Below are positions 53,458 to 64,000 of a stretch of 64,000 bases of DNA, piece by piece. How positions within the stretch are numbered: position 1 is the first letter of the stretch; every line of letters begins with the position of its first letter. The notes below the pieces were generated by a model. It ran no database searches and was not told the origin of the DNA. It was given only the letters and a program-made list of their open reading frames with translations. Made by a program: the position numbers and the translations under genes. Source of the DNA: Mycolicibacter heraklionensis (lineage in GTDB: Bacteria > Actinomycetota > Actinomycetes > Mycobacteriales > Mycobacteriaceae); the NCBI RefSeq assembly GCF_001021505.1, contig NZ_LDPO01000012.1, forward strand, positions 1 through 64,000, written 5' to 3'.

Positions 53458-53551
53458 ACATCCCTCTAGCGCTATCGACGACGGCGCCGGGCGAGCAGCC
53501 CGGCGCCGTCGCCGTCGGAAGGGGCTCCGGCCGGCGAGTAGCGTCGGGCGG

Positions 53552-54808
53552 GTGCCTGACACGCCTCGTGAGCTCGACATCGTCCTCTATGGAGCCACCG
53601 GTTTCGCAGGGAAGCTGACCGCCCAGTACCTGGCCCGCGCCGGCGGCGCCGCCCGGATCGGGTTGGCGGGCCGCTCGGCGGAGCGGCTGCGCGAGGTCCG
53701 CGACGGCCTCGGATCTCGAGCCCAAGGCTGGCCGACCCTGGTGGCCGACGCCGACAAGCCCACAACACTGGCGGCGATGGCGGCCCGGACCCGGGTGGTG
53801 ATCACCACCGTCGGCCCCTACACCCGTTATGGAATGCCCTTGGTGGCGGCCTGCGCCGCGACGGGCACCGATTACGTCGACCTCACCGGCGAGACGCTGT
53901 TCGTGCGGGAGAGCATCGACCGTCACCACAAGCAGGCGGCCGACAACCGGGCCCGGATCGTGCATGGCTGCGGCTTCGACTCCATCCCGTCGGACATGAG
54001 CGTGTACGCCCTGTATCGGGCGGCCCGCGACGACGGCACCGGGGACCTGCTCGACACCGACTACGTCGTCCGAGGGTTCTCCGCCGGGGTGTCCGCCGGC
54101 ACGCTGGCCTCGATGATTGAGTTCCTGGGCGCCGCCGCCAACGATCCGAAGGCCCGACGCCAGCTGTCGGATCCCTACACGCTCAGCTCGGATCGGTCCG
54201 CCGAACCCCGATTGGGCCCCGAGCCGGACCTGTCCTGGCGGCGGGGCCAAGACATCGCGCCGGAGCTGGATGGAATCTGGACCGCCGGTTTCGCCATGGC
54301 GCCCGTCAACACCCGCATCGTGCGGCGCAGCAACGCACTGCTGGATTGGGCCTACGGTCGCCGCTTCCGCTACGCCGAGCACATGAGCGTCGGCTCGTCG
54401 GCTGCCGCACCTGCGCTGTCTGGATTGGCGACCGGGATGGGCAAGGTGACCTTCGGGGTCGGCGGCCACGTCCTGCGGCTCCTGCCGAACGGATTGCTGG
54501 AACGGGTGTTGCCCAAGCCGGGAACCGGCCCCAGCCGCAGCCGGCGCGAGAACGGCTACTACCGCATCGAGACCTACACGACCACCAGCGGCGGAGCCCG
54601 CTACCGGGCGGACATGGCGCAGCGGGGTGACCCCGGCTACCAGGCCACCTCGGTGCTGTTGGGCGAGAGTGCTTTGGCCCTGGCGCTGGACCGCGACGCA
54701 CTGTCCGACCACTACGGTGTGCTGACCCCGGCGGCCGCGATGGGTGACGTGCTGCTGTCCAGACTGCCCGCGGCGGGGGTGACGCTCGAGGTTTCCCGGC
54801 TGCGTTGA
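53552..54808 (+). CDS. Saccharopine dehydrogenase-like / trans-acting enoyl reductase family protein (Rv2449c homologue)
   Basis: 418-residue oxidoreductase with an N-terminal Rossmann fold (LDIVLYGATGFAGKLTAQYLAR), VGPYTRYGMPLVAACAATGTDYVDLTGE and HGCGFDSIPSDM, the family signatures. A C-terminal region with FGVGGHVLRLLPNGLLERVLP may be membrane-associated. The GTG at 53552 is chosen because it begins just before the Rossmann strand. Substrate unknown; the best-studied relative reduces a C=C during phthiocerol lipid synthesis. It is a paralogue of the gene at 16384-17580. Confidence 0.85.
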   Translation: MPDTPRELDIVLYGATGFAGKLTAQYLARAGGAARIGLAGRSAERLREVRDGLGSRAQGWPTLVADADKPTTLAAMAARTRVVITTVGPYTRYGMPLVAACAATGTDYVDLTGETLFVRESIDRHHKQAADNRARIVHGCGFDSIPSDMSVYALYRAARDDGTGDLLDTDYVVRGFSAGVSAGTLASMIEFLGAAANDPKARRQLSDPYTLSSDRSAEPRLGPEPDLSWRRGQDIAPELDGIWTAGFAMAPVNTRIVRRSNALLDWAYGRRFRYAEHMSVGSSAAAPALSGLATGMGKVTFGVGGHVLRLLPNGLLERVLPKPGTGPSRSRRENGYYRIETYTTTSGGARYRADMAQRGDPGYQATSVLLGESALALALDRDALSDHYGVLTPAAAMGDVLLSRLPAAGVTLEVSRLR

Positions 54809-54907
54809 CCGCGGCTCAATTGGCCGGTGCCGGCCACTGATCTTTCCGCTAGTGTCATTTTCGACCGCTGCCCGTAGCAGCACCCAGTAAAGAAGGTGGA
54901 ATCTCTC

Positions 54908-55498
54908 ATGGCCGGCCTCGACGATCTCTTTGCTCAGATCCCCATCCAAGACATCGCCAACCAGCTCGGCGCCGACTCGGGTGAAGTGGACAGCACCATC
55001 CGTACCCTGGTGCCGGTGCTGGTCAGCGGTTTGAGCCAGAACGCCCAAGACCCGGGTCAGGCCGACAGCATTGTCAACACCGCCGCCACCTTCGCCGCTC
55101 AGGGACTGCTGGACAACGCTTTCGGCGCCAGCCAGTCGCAAGGCCAACAGGTGATCTCCACCATCTTCGGTGGCAACGACACCAACCAGGTCGCCTCGGC
55201 GCTGTCCGGTGCCGGCGCCGGCAACAACGACCTGCTGCAGAAGCTGTTGCCGATCATCGCGCCGATCGTGCTCGCCTACATCGGCAAGCAGCTGACCGGC
55301 CAGAAGGCCGAGCCGGCCCAGCAGCAGGCCTCCGGTGGCGGCCTCGGTGATGTCCTGGGCAGCATCCTGGGCGGCATGGCCGGCGGCGGCGGCGCCAAGA
55401 ACCAGTCGATGGGCAGCATCCTGGGCAACATGATCGGCGGCAAGACCGGCGGCGCCATCGGCGACATCCTCGGCGGTCTGCTCGGCGGCAAGAAGTAG
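54908..55498 (+). CDS. DUF937-family protein
   Basis: 196 residues: MAGLDDLFAQIPIQDIANQLGADSGEVDSTIRTLVPVLVSGL begins the DUF937 domain, followed by a helix LLQKLLPIIAPIVLAYIGKQL and a glycine-rich C-terminus of repeated GSILGGM/GGMIGGK-type motifs. Function is unknown; the Gly-rich tail could self-associate or touch membrane. An in-frame GTG at 54896 is an alternative start. The gene ends at a very strong hairpin. Confidence 0.82.
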   Translation: MAGLDDLFAQIPIQDIANQLGADSGEVDSTIRTLVPVLVSGLSQNAQDPGQADSIVNTAATFAAQGLLDNAFGASQSQGQQVISTIFGGNDTNQVASALSGAGAGNNDLLQKLLPIIAPIVLAYIGKQLTGQKAEPAQQQASGGGLGDVLGSILGGMAGGGGAKNQSMGSILGNMIGGKTGGAIGDILGGLLGGKK

Positions 55499-55510
55499 CC
55501 CTACCTGCGT

Positions 55511-55566
55511 GAGCAGTCGTGAAAGCCCCCGAATCGAGCCGGATTCGGGGGCTTTCGCGACTGCTC
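55511..55566. terminator. Very long intergenic hairpin between the DUF937 gene and valS
   Basis: GAGCAGTCG-T-GAAAGCCCCC and the next five bases (55511-55535) pair with 55542-55566: a 9-bp stem, one G-T pair and a 15-bp GC-rich stem, 25 pairs in all, with a 6-base loop (55536-55541). It starts 13 bases after the DUF937 stop and ends 25 bases before valS, so it must insulate the two transcription units. Confidence 0.8.
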
Positions 55567-55590
55567 GGCAGGCATTCCTAGAATTGACCG

Positions 55591-58238
<2,648 letters not shown>

Positions 58239-58242
<4 letters not shown>

Positions 58243-59654
58243 CCGATCAACCGATCGGCACCGACGAGCCCACCCCGGACGAGATCGCGGCGTTGCTCCA
58301 GGTCGAGCACCTGCTGGATCAGCGTTGGGGCGAGACCAAGATCGAACCCAGCCTGACCCGGATCAACGCCCTGCTGGAACTGCTCGGCTCGCCGCAGCGC
58401 GGTTACCCGTCCATCCACGTCGCCGGCACCAACGGCAAGACCTCGGTGGTGCGGATGATCGATGCGTTGCTGACGGCGTTTTCTCGCCGTACCGGGCGCA
58501 CCACCAGCCCGCACCTGCAGTCGGCGGTCGAGCGCATTGCGGTCGACGGCCAGCCGATCAGCCCGGCGCGGTACGTGGAGACCTACGCCGAGATCGAGCC
58601 CTTCGTGCAGATGGTCGACGCATCCTCGCAGGCTGACGGGGGCCCGGCCATGAGCAAGTTCGAGGTGCTCACCGGGATGGCGTTCGCGGCATTCGCCGAT
58701 GCCCCGGTCGATGTCGCCATCGTCGAGGTCGGCATGGGTGGGCGCTGGGACGCCACCAACGTCGTCGAAGCCCCGGTCGCCGTCATCACCCCGATCGGCA
58801 TCGACCACGTCGACTATCTCGGTGACGACATCGCCGGGATCGCTGCGGAGAAGGCCGGCATCATTCACCGCTCGTCGGACGAACTGACCGACACCGTGGC
58901 AGTGATCGCCCGCCAGGCGCCCGAGGTGATGGAGGTGTTGCTGGCGCAGTCGGTGCGCGCCGACGCCGCGGTGGCGCGGGAGAACTCGGAGTTCGCGGTG
59001 CGCAGCCGCCAACTCGCGGTCGGCGGACAGGTGCTGGAACTGCAGGGCCTGGGCGGGGTGTACTCCGACATCTTTCTGCCGCTGCACGGCGAGCACCAGG
59101 CGCACAACGCGGTGCTGGCGCTGGCGGCGGTGGAGGCGTTCTTCGGCGCCGGCGCCGAGCGCCAGCTCGACGTCGAGACCGTTCGGGCGGGCTTCGCCGC
59201 GGTACGCAGCCCCGGCCGGCTGGAGCGGATGCGCAGCTCGCCCACGGTGTTCATCGACGCCGCGCACAATCCGGCCGGCGCCGCCGTGCTGGCCCAGGCC
59301 CTCGCCGAGGATTTCGACTTCCGGTATCTGGTCGGTGTGGTGAGCGTGCTGGGCGACAAGGACGTCGACGGCATCTTGGCGGCACTAGAGCCGGTGTTCG
59401 ACCGAATTGTGGTGACCCACAACGGTTCTCCGCGGGCGCTGGACGTCGAGGCACTCACCGTCGCCGCAGCGCGGTGGTTCGGTGACGACCGGGTGGTCAC
59501 CACCGAAACGCTGGAAGATGCGATCGACACCGCCACGGCGTTGGTCGACGAATTCGACTCCGAGGGTGAAGCTTCGGGGGCGGGAATCGTGATCACCGGC
59601 TCGGTGGTCACCGCCGGCGCCGCTCGCTCCCTGTTCGGGAAGGACCCGGCATGA
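58239..59654 (+). CDS. folC: Folylpolyglutamate synthase/dihydrofolate synthase
   Basis: Adds glutamate to dihydropteroate and to folates. 471 residues with the Mur-ligase-like P-loop [26 protein letters not shown], and the C-terminal segment [18 protein letters not shown]. The GTG start overlaps the valS stop. The stop overlaps the following membrane protein gene as ATGA. Homologue of Rv2447c. Confidence 0.94.
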
Positions 59655-60001
59655 CCGACCAGCCAGACGCCCCCGACCCGTGGCGGGGTTTTCGTGGCGT
59701 GATGGCCGCGACGCTGATACTCGAGTCCATCACGGTGCTGTTGGCTCTCCCGGTGGTCAGCGTCGTCGGGGGTGGCCTGACACCCTTCTCGCTGACGTAT
59801 CTGCTCGGCCTGGCGCTGGTGTTGCTGCTGTTCGCCGGGATCCAGGGCCGCAGCTGGGCGATCTGGGCCAATCTGGCGCTGCAGTTGGTGCTGGTGGCCG
59901 GGTTCGTGGTGTACCCCGGCGTGGGCATCATGGGCCTGGTGTTCACCGCGGTGTGGGCATTGATCGCCTATTTCCGTGCGGTGGTGTTGCGACGCTCGTG
60001 A
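59651..60001 (+). CDS. DUF4233 membrane protein
   Basis: 116-residue protein with four predicted membrane spans ([79 protein letters not shown]). It sits between folC and ndkA in all mycobacteria I recall (Rv2446c), coupled to folC by ATGA. Function unknown. Confidence 0.88.
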   Translation: MTDQPDAPDPWRGFRGVMAATLILESITVLLALPVVSVVGGGLTPFSLTYLLGLALVLLLFAGIQGRSWAIWANLALQLVLVAGFVVYPGVGIMGLVFTAVWALIAYFRAVVLRRS

Positions 60002-60087
60002 CGGAACCCGACGCCGGGGCCGGTACGCTGTCGCCCGTGCCGCTGGCGACGACGCAGGGCGGAACGATGGGACAGGAGCGGCGCTTC

Positions 60088-60534
60088 ATGACTGAGCGGA
60101 CTTTGGTGCTGATCAAGCCGGACGGCGTGAACCGTCGGCTGGTGGGCGAGATCATCAGCCGGATCGAGAAGAAGGGCCTGACGTTGGCGGCCCTGGAACT
60201 GCGGCCGGTGCAGCAGGCCGTGGCCCGGCAGCACTACGGCGAGCATGAGGGCAAGGCGTTTTTCGCTTCGCTGCTGGATTTCATTACCTCAGGTCCCGTG
60301 GTCGCCGCCGTGGTGGAAGGACCGCGCGCGATCGAGGCGTTCCGGCAGCTCGCCGGTGGCACCGACCCGGTGGCCAAGGCCACCCCGGGCACCATCCGCG
60401 GTGATTTCGGTCTGGAGACCCAGTTCAACCTGGTGCACGGCTCGGACTCACCGGAGTCGGCCGAGCGTGAGATCGCGCTGTGGTTCCCCGACTTGAAGCC
60501 ATCGGCGCCGACGGCTCCGATGACACTGGCCTGA
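60088..60534 (+). CDS. ndk: Nucleoside diphosphate kinase
   Basis: Transfers the gamma phosphate between nucleoside triphosphates through phospho-His117 (NLVHGSDS). [21 protein letters not shown] is the family start. At 148 residues it is about 12 longer than the usual 136, because of a tail, [12 protein letters not shown]. The ATG follows AGGAG by about 10 bases. Confidence 0.95.
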   Translation: MTERTLVLIKPDGVNRRLVGEIISRIEKKGLTLAALELRPVQQAVARQHYGEHEGKAFFASLLDFITSGPVVAAVVEGPRAIEAFRQLAGGTDPVAKATPGTIRGDFGLETQFNLVHGSDSPESAEREIALWFPDLKPSAPTAPMTLA

Positions 60535-60829
60535 CGTCGTAGTTAGTGCCTTTCGTCCGGCTCCTGTGGATTGTGTGGGATACTGACTAACGGGTGAACG
60601 TCACCGGACCGGTGTCCGACACCCGAATGAAGACTTCGGCGAGTGCGACGGTCGCGATATGTGATGCGGCGCCGATCGCCGGTCCTCATTCAGCCAGGCA
60701 CCGAGTCGGTTCAACCCGAGCCCCTCGGAGCGAGACCACCACAAGCCCGGGGAAGTGAGCCGGGCCCATAACGAGAAGTCCTCGCGTGGCCGCGTCGCAC
60801 GACGCGCCCGGGGGCTTGAGGAGACGTAC
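60535..60829 (+). promoter_or_regulatory. Long rne leader
   Basis: 295 bases between ndk and rne without a gene. An extended -10-like TGTGGGATACT lies near 60573-60583. The leader then runs about 240 bases to the GTG start, with GAGGAG at 60818-60823 as the ribosome site. Long leaders are typical of RNase E genes, which regulate their own mRNA decay; no specific element is recognised. Confidence 0.4.
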
Positions 60830-63736
60830 GTGGCAGACCCCTCTCTTTTTAAAGGCCCCGATTCAGACGTATCAGCAGGGCCGAGCGAGCACGAGGAGTT
60901 GCCCGATCGCCTGCGGGTGCACTCGCTGGCGCGGGTTCTGGGCACCACCAGCCGGCGGGTCCTGGATGCTCTTACCGAGCTGGATGGCCGGGCGCGCAGC
61001 GCGCACTCCAGCGTGGACCGTGTCGAGGCGGTGCGAGTCCGCGACCTGCTGGACTCGATCGCCGAACCCGCTGTCGCCGGGCTCTTCCAGGAGGCCGGCG
61101 AGGCAGCGGACGCTGGGGATGCCGGCGAGGTCCCCGACGAACCCGAGTCCCGGCTGCTGCTGGAGACGGCACCGGAGCCGGCCGTCGCGCGGGCTGACTA
61201 CATGCCGTTGTTCGTCGCGCCGCAGCCGGTCGCCTTTGAGCGTGCGGTGCCTCGCGACGTCGACGTCGATACAGACGACGACTCGGACGACTATGGCGAC
61301 GACGACCTCGGCGGTGCCGAGACCGACGCCGACGACGAGAACGGAGACCGGCCCGCCAACCGGCGCCGCCGCCGCGGTCGCCGTGGCCGTGGCCGGGGCC
61401 GCGGGTCCGAGGGTGCAGCCGCCGACGACGAGACCGAGGACGACGACTCCGCCGCGGAATCGGACGAGGCCGCCGACGCCGAGGACGCCGCCGACGAAGA
61501 GGGCGGTTCGGCCGAGGAGGCCGGCAACCGCCGTCGTCGCCGCCGCCGTCGGCGCAAGGCCGGGACCGGCGAGGACGACGACACCGTGTCGTCGGACGAC
61601 CCGCCCAACACCGTCGTGCACGAACGGGCCCCGCGCGCCAAGACCAGCCGGTCTGCCAAGGCCGACCGGGGCACCGGCGACGACGAGATCCAGGGCATCA
61701 CCGGCTCGACACGACTGGAGGCCAAGCGGCAGCGTCGCCGCGACGGCCGCGACGCCGGGCGGCGTCGTCCGCCGATTTTGAGCGAGGCCGAGTTCCTGGC
61801 CCGCCGCGAGGCCGTCGAACGCCGCATGGTGGTCCGCGACCGGGTCCGGACCGAGCCGCCGCACCAGGGCGCGCGCTACACCCAGATCGCCGTGCTGGAA
61901 GACGGCGTGATGGTCGAGCACTTCGTGACCTCGGCCGCGTCGACGTCATTGGTGGGCAACGTCTACCTGGGCATCGTGCAGAACGTGCTGCCGTCGATGG
62001 AGGCCGCGTTCGTCGACATCGGCCGGGGCCGCAACGGCGTGCTGTACGCCGGTGAGGTGAACTGGGAGGCCGCCGGACTCGGTGGCGCCAACCGCAAGAT
62101 CGAGCAGGCGCTCAAACCCGGCGACTACGTCGTGGTGCAGGTCAGCAAGGACCCCATCGGGCACAAGGGCGCCCGCCTGACCACGCAGGTCTCGCTGGCC
62201 GGCCGTTACCTGGTGTACGTGCCGGGTGCGTCGTCGACCGGGATCAGTCGCAAGCTGCCCGACACCGAGCGTCAGCGGCTCAAGGAGATCCTGCGCGAGG
62301 TGGTGCCCGCCGACGCCGGCGTGATCATCCGCACCGCGTCGGAGGGTGTCAAAGAAGAAGACATCCGCGCCGACGTGGAACGCCTGCAGGAACGCTGGAG
62401 CCAGATCGAGGCCACCGCGGCCGAGACCAAGGGGAAAGCGGCCGGGGCCGCGGTGGCGCTCTACGAAGAGCCCGACGTGCTGGTCAAGGTGATCCGGGAC
62501 CTGTTCAACGAGGACTTCTCCGAGTTGGTGGTCTCCGGTGACGAGGCCTGGGCCACGATCAATGAGTACGTGGGCTCGGTGGCCCCCGAGCTGGTGCCGA
62601 AGCTGACCCGCTACCAGCCCCCCACAGGTCCGGAGGGCCAGGCCGGTCCGGACGTGTTCGCCGTGCACCGCATCGACGAGCAGCTGGCCAAGGCGCTGGA
62701 CCGCAAGGTTTGGCTGCCCTCGGGCGGCACGCTGGTCATCGACCGGACCGAGGCGATGACGGTGGTCGACGTCAACACCGGCAAGTTCACCGGCTCCGGG
62801 GGCAACCTCGAGGAGACGGTGACCAAGAACAACCTGGAGGCCGCCGAGGAGATCGTGCGGCAGCTTCGCCTCCGTGACATCGGCGGCATCATCGTCATCG
62901 ACTTCATCGACATGGTGCTGGAGTCCAACCGCGACCTGGTGCTGCGCCGGCTGACCGAGGCGCTGGGCCGCGACCGCACCCGCCACCAGGTTTCGGAGGT
63001 GACGTCGCTGGGTCTGGTACAGCTGACCCGCAAACGCCTGGGCACCGGGCTCATCGAGGCCTTCTCGACCTCGTGTCAACACTGCGCTGGGCGCGGCATC
63101 ATGCTGCACGGCGACCCGGTGGACTCGGCCGCGCCGGGACGCAAGTCTGAATCGGGCGGCAGCAGCACGAGCCGCCGCAGCAAGCGCTCGAAGAAGCCGA
63201 AGGTCGACGAGCCGGCGGTCGCCAAGGTTCCGGTGCACACGCCCGGTGACCACCCGATGTTCAAGGCGATGGCGGCGGCCAGCGACCGGCACGACGAGTC
63301 GGACGACGAGCACGAGACCGCACCCGACGCCGATGAGCTGTTGGTCGAGCAGGGCGCCGAAGGCGCCGAGGAGGCCGAGGGCACCGACGAGGTCGCTTCC
63401 GAGGACCTGGACTCCGACGAGGACCTCACCGACGCCGAGGAAGACGCAGACGACGAGGACGAAGACGTCGACGACGAGGATGTCGACGACGAAGACGCCG
63501 ACGACGAGGATGTCGACGAAGTCGATCTCGACGACGATGACGACGAGGACTTCGACGACGACCTGGATGTCATCGACGAGTCCGATGACTCCGACGAGTC
63601 CGATGAAGAAGACTCCGACGATGCTGAGGACGCGGAGGACTCCGAGGACTTTGAGGAGCCCGAGGCGCCGGTCGCGGTGGTCGAGCGTCCGCGACGTCGG
63701 CGTGCGGCGGCCCGACCGGCCGGACCACCGATCTAA
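60830..63736 (+). CDS. rne: Ribonuclease E/G family endoribonuclease
   Basis: Main single-strand endoribonuclease of RNA processing and decay. 968 residues from a GTG start set by GAGGAG 6-7 bases upstream. The N-terminal part holds DRLRVHSLARVLGTTSRRVLDALTELDG, then acidic segments and two Arg-rich runs (RRRRGRRGRGRGRG near 180-195; RRRRRRRRKA near 235-245), likely RNA-binding. The catalytic domain (about 345-770) has an S1-type segment GNVYLGIVQNVLPSMEAAFVDIG, the DNase I-like VVDVNTGKF and GGIIVIDFIDM with the metal-binding Asp, and the zinc-link CQHCAGRG. The C-terminal 130 residues are almost only Asp and Glu. Homologue of Rv2444c. Confidence 0.94.
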   Translation: MADPSLFKGPDSDVSAGPSEHEELPDRLRVHSLARVLGTTSRRVLDALTELDGRARSAHSSVDRVEAVRVRDLLDSIAEPAVAGLFQEAGEAADAGDAGEVPDEPESRLLLETAPEPAVARADYMPLFVAPQPVAFERAVPRDVDVDTDDDSDDYGDDDLGGAETDADDENGDRPANRRRRRGRRGRGRGRGSEGAAADDETEDDDSAAESDEAADAEDAADEEGGSAEEAGNRRRRRRRRRKAGTGEDDDTVSSDDPPNTVVHERAPRAKTSRSAKADRGTGDDEIQGITGSTRLEAKRQRRRDGRDAGRRRPPILSEAEFLARREAVERRMVVRDRVRTEPPHQGARYTQIAVLEDGVMVEHFVTSAASTSLVGNVYLGIVQNVLPSMEAAFVDIGRGRNGVLYAGEVNWEAAGLGGANRKIEQALKPGDYVVVQVSKDPIGHKGARLTTQVSLAGRYLVYVPGASSTGISRKLPDTERQRLKEILREVVPADAGVIIRTASEGVKEEDIRADVERLQERWSQIEATAAETKGKAAGAAVALYEEPDVLVKVIRDLFNEDFSELVVSGDEAWATINEYVGSVAPELVPKLTRYQPPTGPEGQAGPDVFAVHRIDEQLAKALDRKVWLPSGGTLVIDRTEAMTVVDVNTGKFTGSGGNLEETVTKNNLEAAEEIVRQLRLRDIGGIIVIDFIDMVLESNRDLVLRRLTEALGRDRTRHQVSEVTSLGLVQLTRKRLGTGLIEAFSTSCQHCAGRGIMLHGDPVDSAAPGRKSESGGSSTSRRSKRSKKPKVDEPAVAKVPVHTPGDHPMFKAMAAASDRHDESDDEHETAPDADELLVEQGAEGAEEAEGTDEVASEDLDSDEDLTDAEEDADDEDEDVDDEDVDDEDADDEDVDEVDLDDDDDEDFDDDLDVIDESDDSDESDEEDSDDAEDAEDSEDFEEPEAPVAVVERPRRRRAAARPAGPPI

Positions 63737-63777
63737 GGCCGTGCCGGTTTGACCCCTTAGCCGCTGGTCACGTACCC

Positions 63778-63802
63778 TTGACCAGTTGTCGCCAGGCGGG
63801 AA
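63778..63802 (+). promoter_or_regulatory. Possible promoter of rplU
   Basis: TTGACC (63778-63783) is a good -35 hexamer; 17 bases later comes AATAAC, a weak -10. It would start transcription about 80 bases before rplU. Between rne and this point I see no strong terminator. Confidence 0.35.
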
Positions 63803-63888
63803 TAACCACAGCTCGGCGGACAGAACCCCAGACACCTGCGCAAGTCCCGATGGCGTGCGCGCCCGAGAAGCAGAGGTAGAAACCAACG

Positions 63889-64000
63889 ATGGCGACGTAC
63901 GCAATCGTCAAAACCGGCGGCAAGCAGTACAAGGTTGCCGTCGGTGACGTGCTCAAGGTCGAGAAGATCGAGTCGGAGCCGGGATCGTCGGTCTCGCTGC
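63889..64000 (+). CDS. rplU: 50S ribosomal protein L21, 5' part only
   Basis: ATG at 63889 opens [20 protein letters not shown], the invariant L21 N-terminus, preceded by an AGAGGTAG ribosome site. 37 codons are present before the window ends. It follows rne directly; the dctA gene that I recall between them in M. tuberculosis is absent here. Confidence 0.95.
   Translation, partial: MATYAIVKTGGKQYKVAVGDVLKVEKIESEPGSSVSL

Overview
The window is high-GC actinobacterial DNA and is almost certainly from a non-tuberculous mycobacterium. Gene order follows the Mycobacterium tuberculosis block Rv2497c to Rv2442c, read in reverse: bkdABC, an echA14-like gene, the WS/DGAT-plsC-plsB2 operon, an ssb paralogue, ettA, gdh, a thioesterase, aglA-glbO, an HNH gene, pepN, a mycothiol-type reductase, rpiB, nei2, lipP, tRNA-Gly/tRNA-Pro, tig-clpP1-clpP2, mmuM, clpX, korAB, mobA, rpfE, an Rv2449c homologue, valS-folC-ndkA, rne and rplU. 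These assignments come from recalled family features and synteny; no database search was run.

Layout. 1-4.5 kb: a branched-chain 2-oxoacid dehydrogenase operon, a crotonase-fold gene lacking both catalytic glutamates, and a 29-residue membrane peptide gene. 4.6-6.5 kb: tRNA-Arg, then a solitary TnpB element bounded by 14-bp inverted repeats. 6.65-12.1 kb: a translationally coupled glycerolipid acyltransferase operon. 12.1-22.3 kb: a block that, from memory, is not at this place in M. tuberculosis. It holds a CopD-CtaG membrane protein, a TetR regulator, an SDR, a nitroreductase, a trans-acting enoyl reductase-like protein, an Old Yellow Enzyme, an acetoacetate decarboxylase-like protein, an MFS carrier and an LppX/LprAFG lipoprotein. 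22.4-30 kb: ssb paralogue, EttA, large NAD-glutamate dehydrogenase, thioesterase. 30-41 kb: mixed metabolism, repair, redox and peptidase genes, with one unrecognised HEEIH protein. 41-55.5 kb: LipP, two tRNAs, the trigger factor/Clp protease module, MmuM, ClpX, ferredoxin-dependent 2-oxoglutarate oxidoreductase, MobA and a resuscitation-promoting factor behind an 850-bp non-coding leader. 55.6-64 kb: ValS, FolC, DUF4233, Ndk, RNase E/G and the start of L21.

The most interesting signal is a 15-bp dyad, GTWRRC-N3-GYYWAC. It occurs five times and only in two places among the intergenic regions I examined: between the TetR gene and the SDR gene (two copies, 14.75-14.81 kb), and between the OYE operon and the decarboxylase-like gene (three copies, 18.87-18.95 kb). 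It ties five enzyme genes and one regulator into a single predicted regulon whose substrate is unknown. Other points of note: the TnpB element with two hairpins that could be the end of its guide-RNA scaffold and a probable frameshift in the tnpB tail, a GTGA-N6-TCAC Crp-like site in the rpfE leader, a 10-codon ORF overlapping the clpP1 start, and two very long perfect or near-perfect intergenic hairpins.
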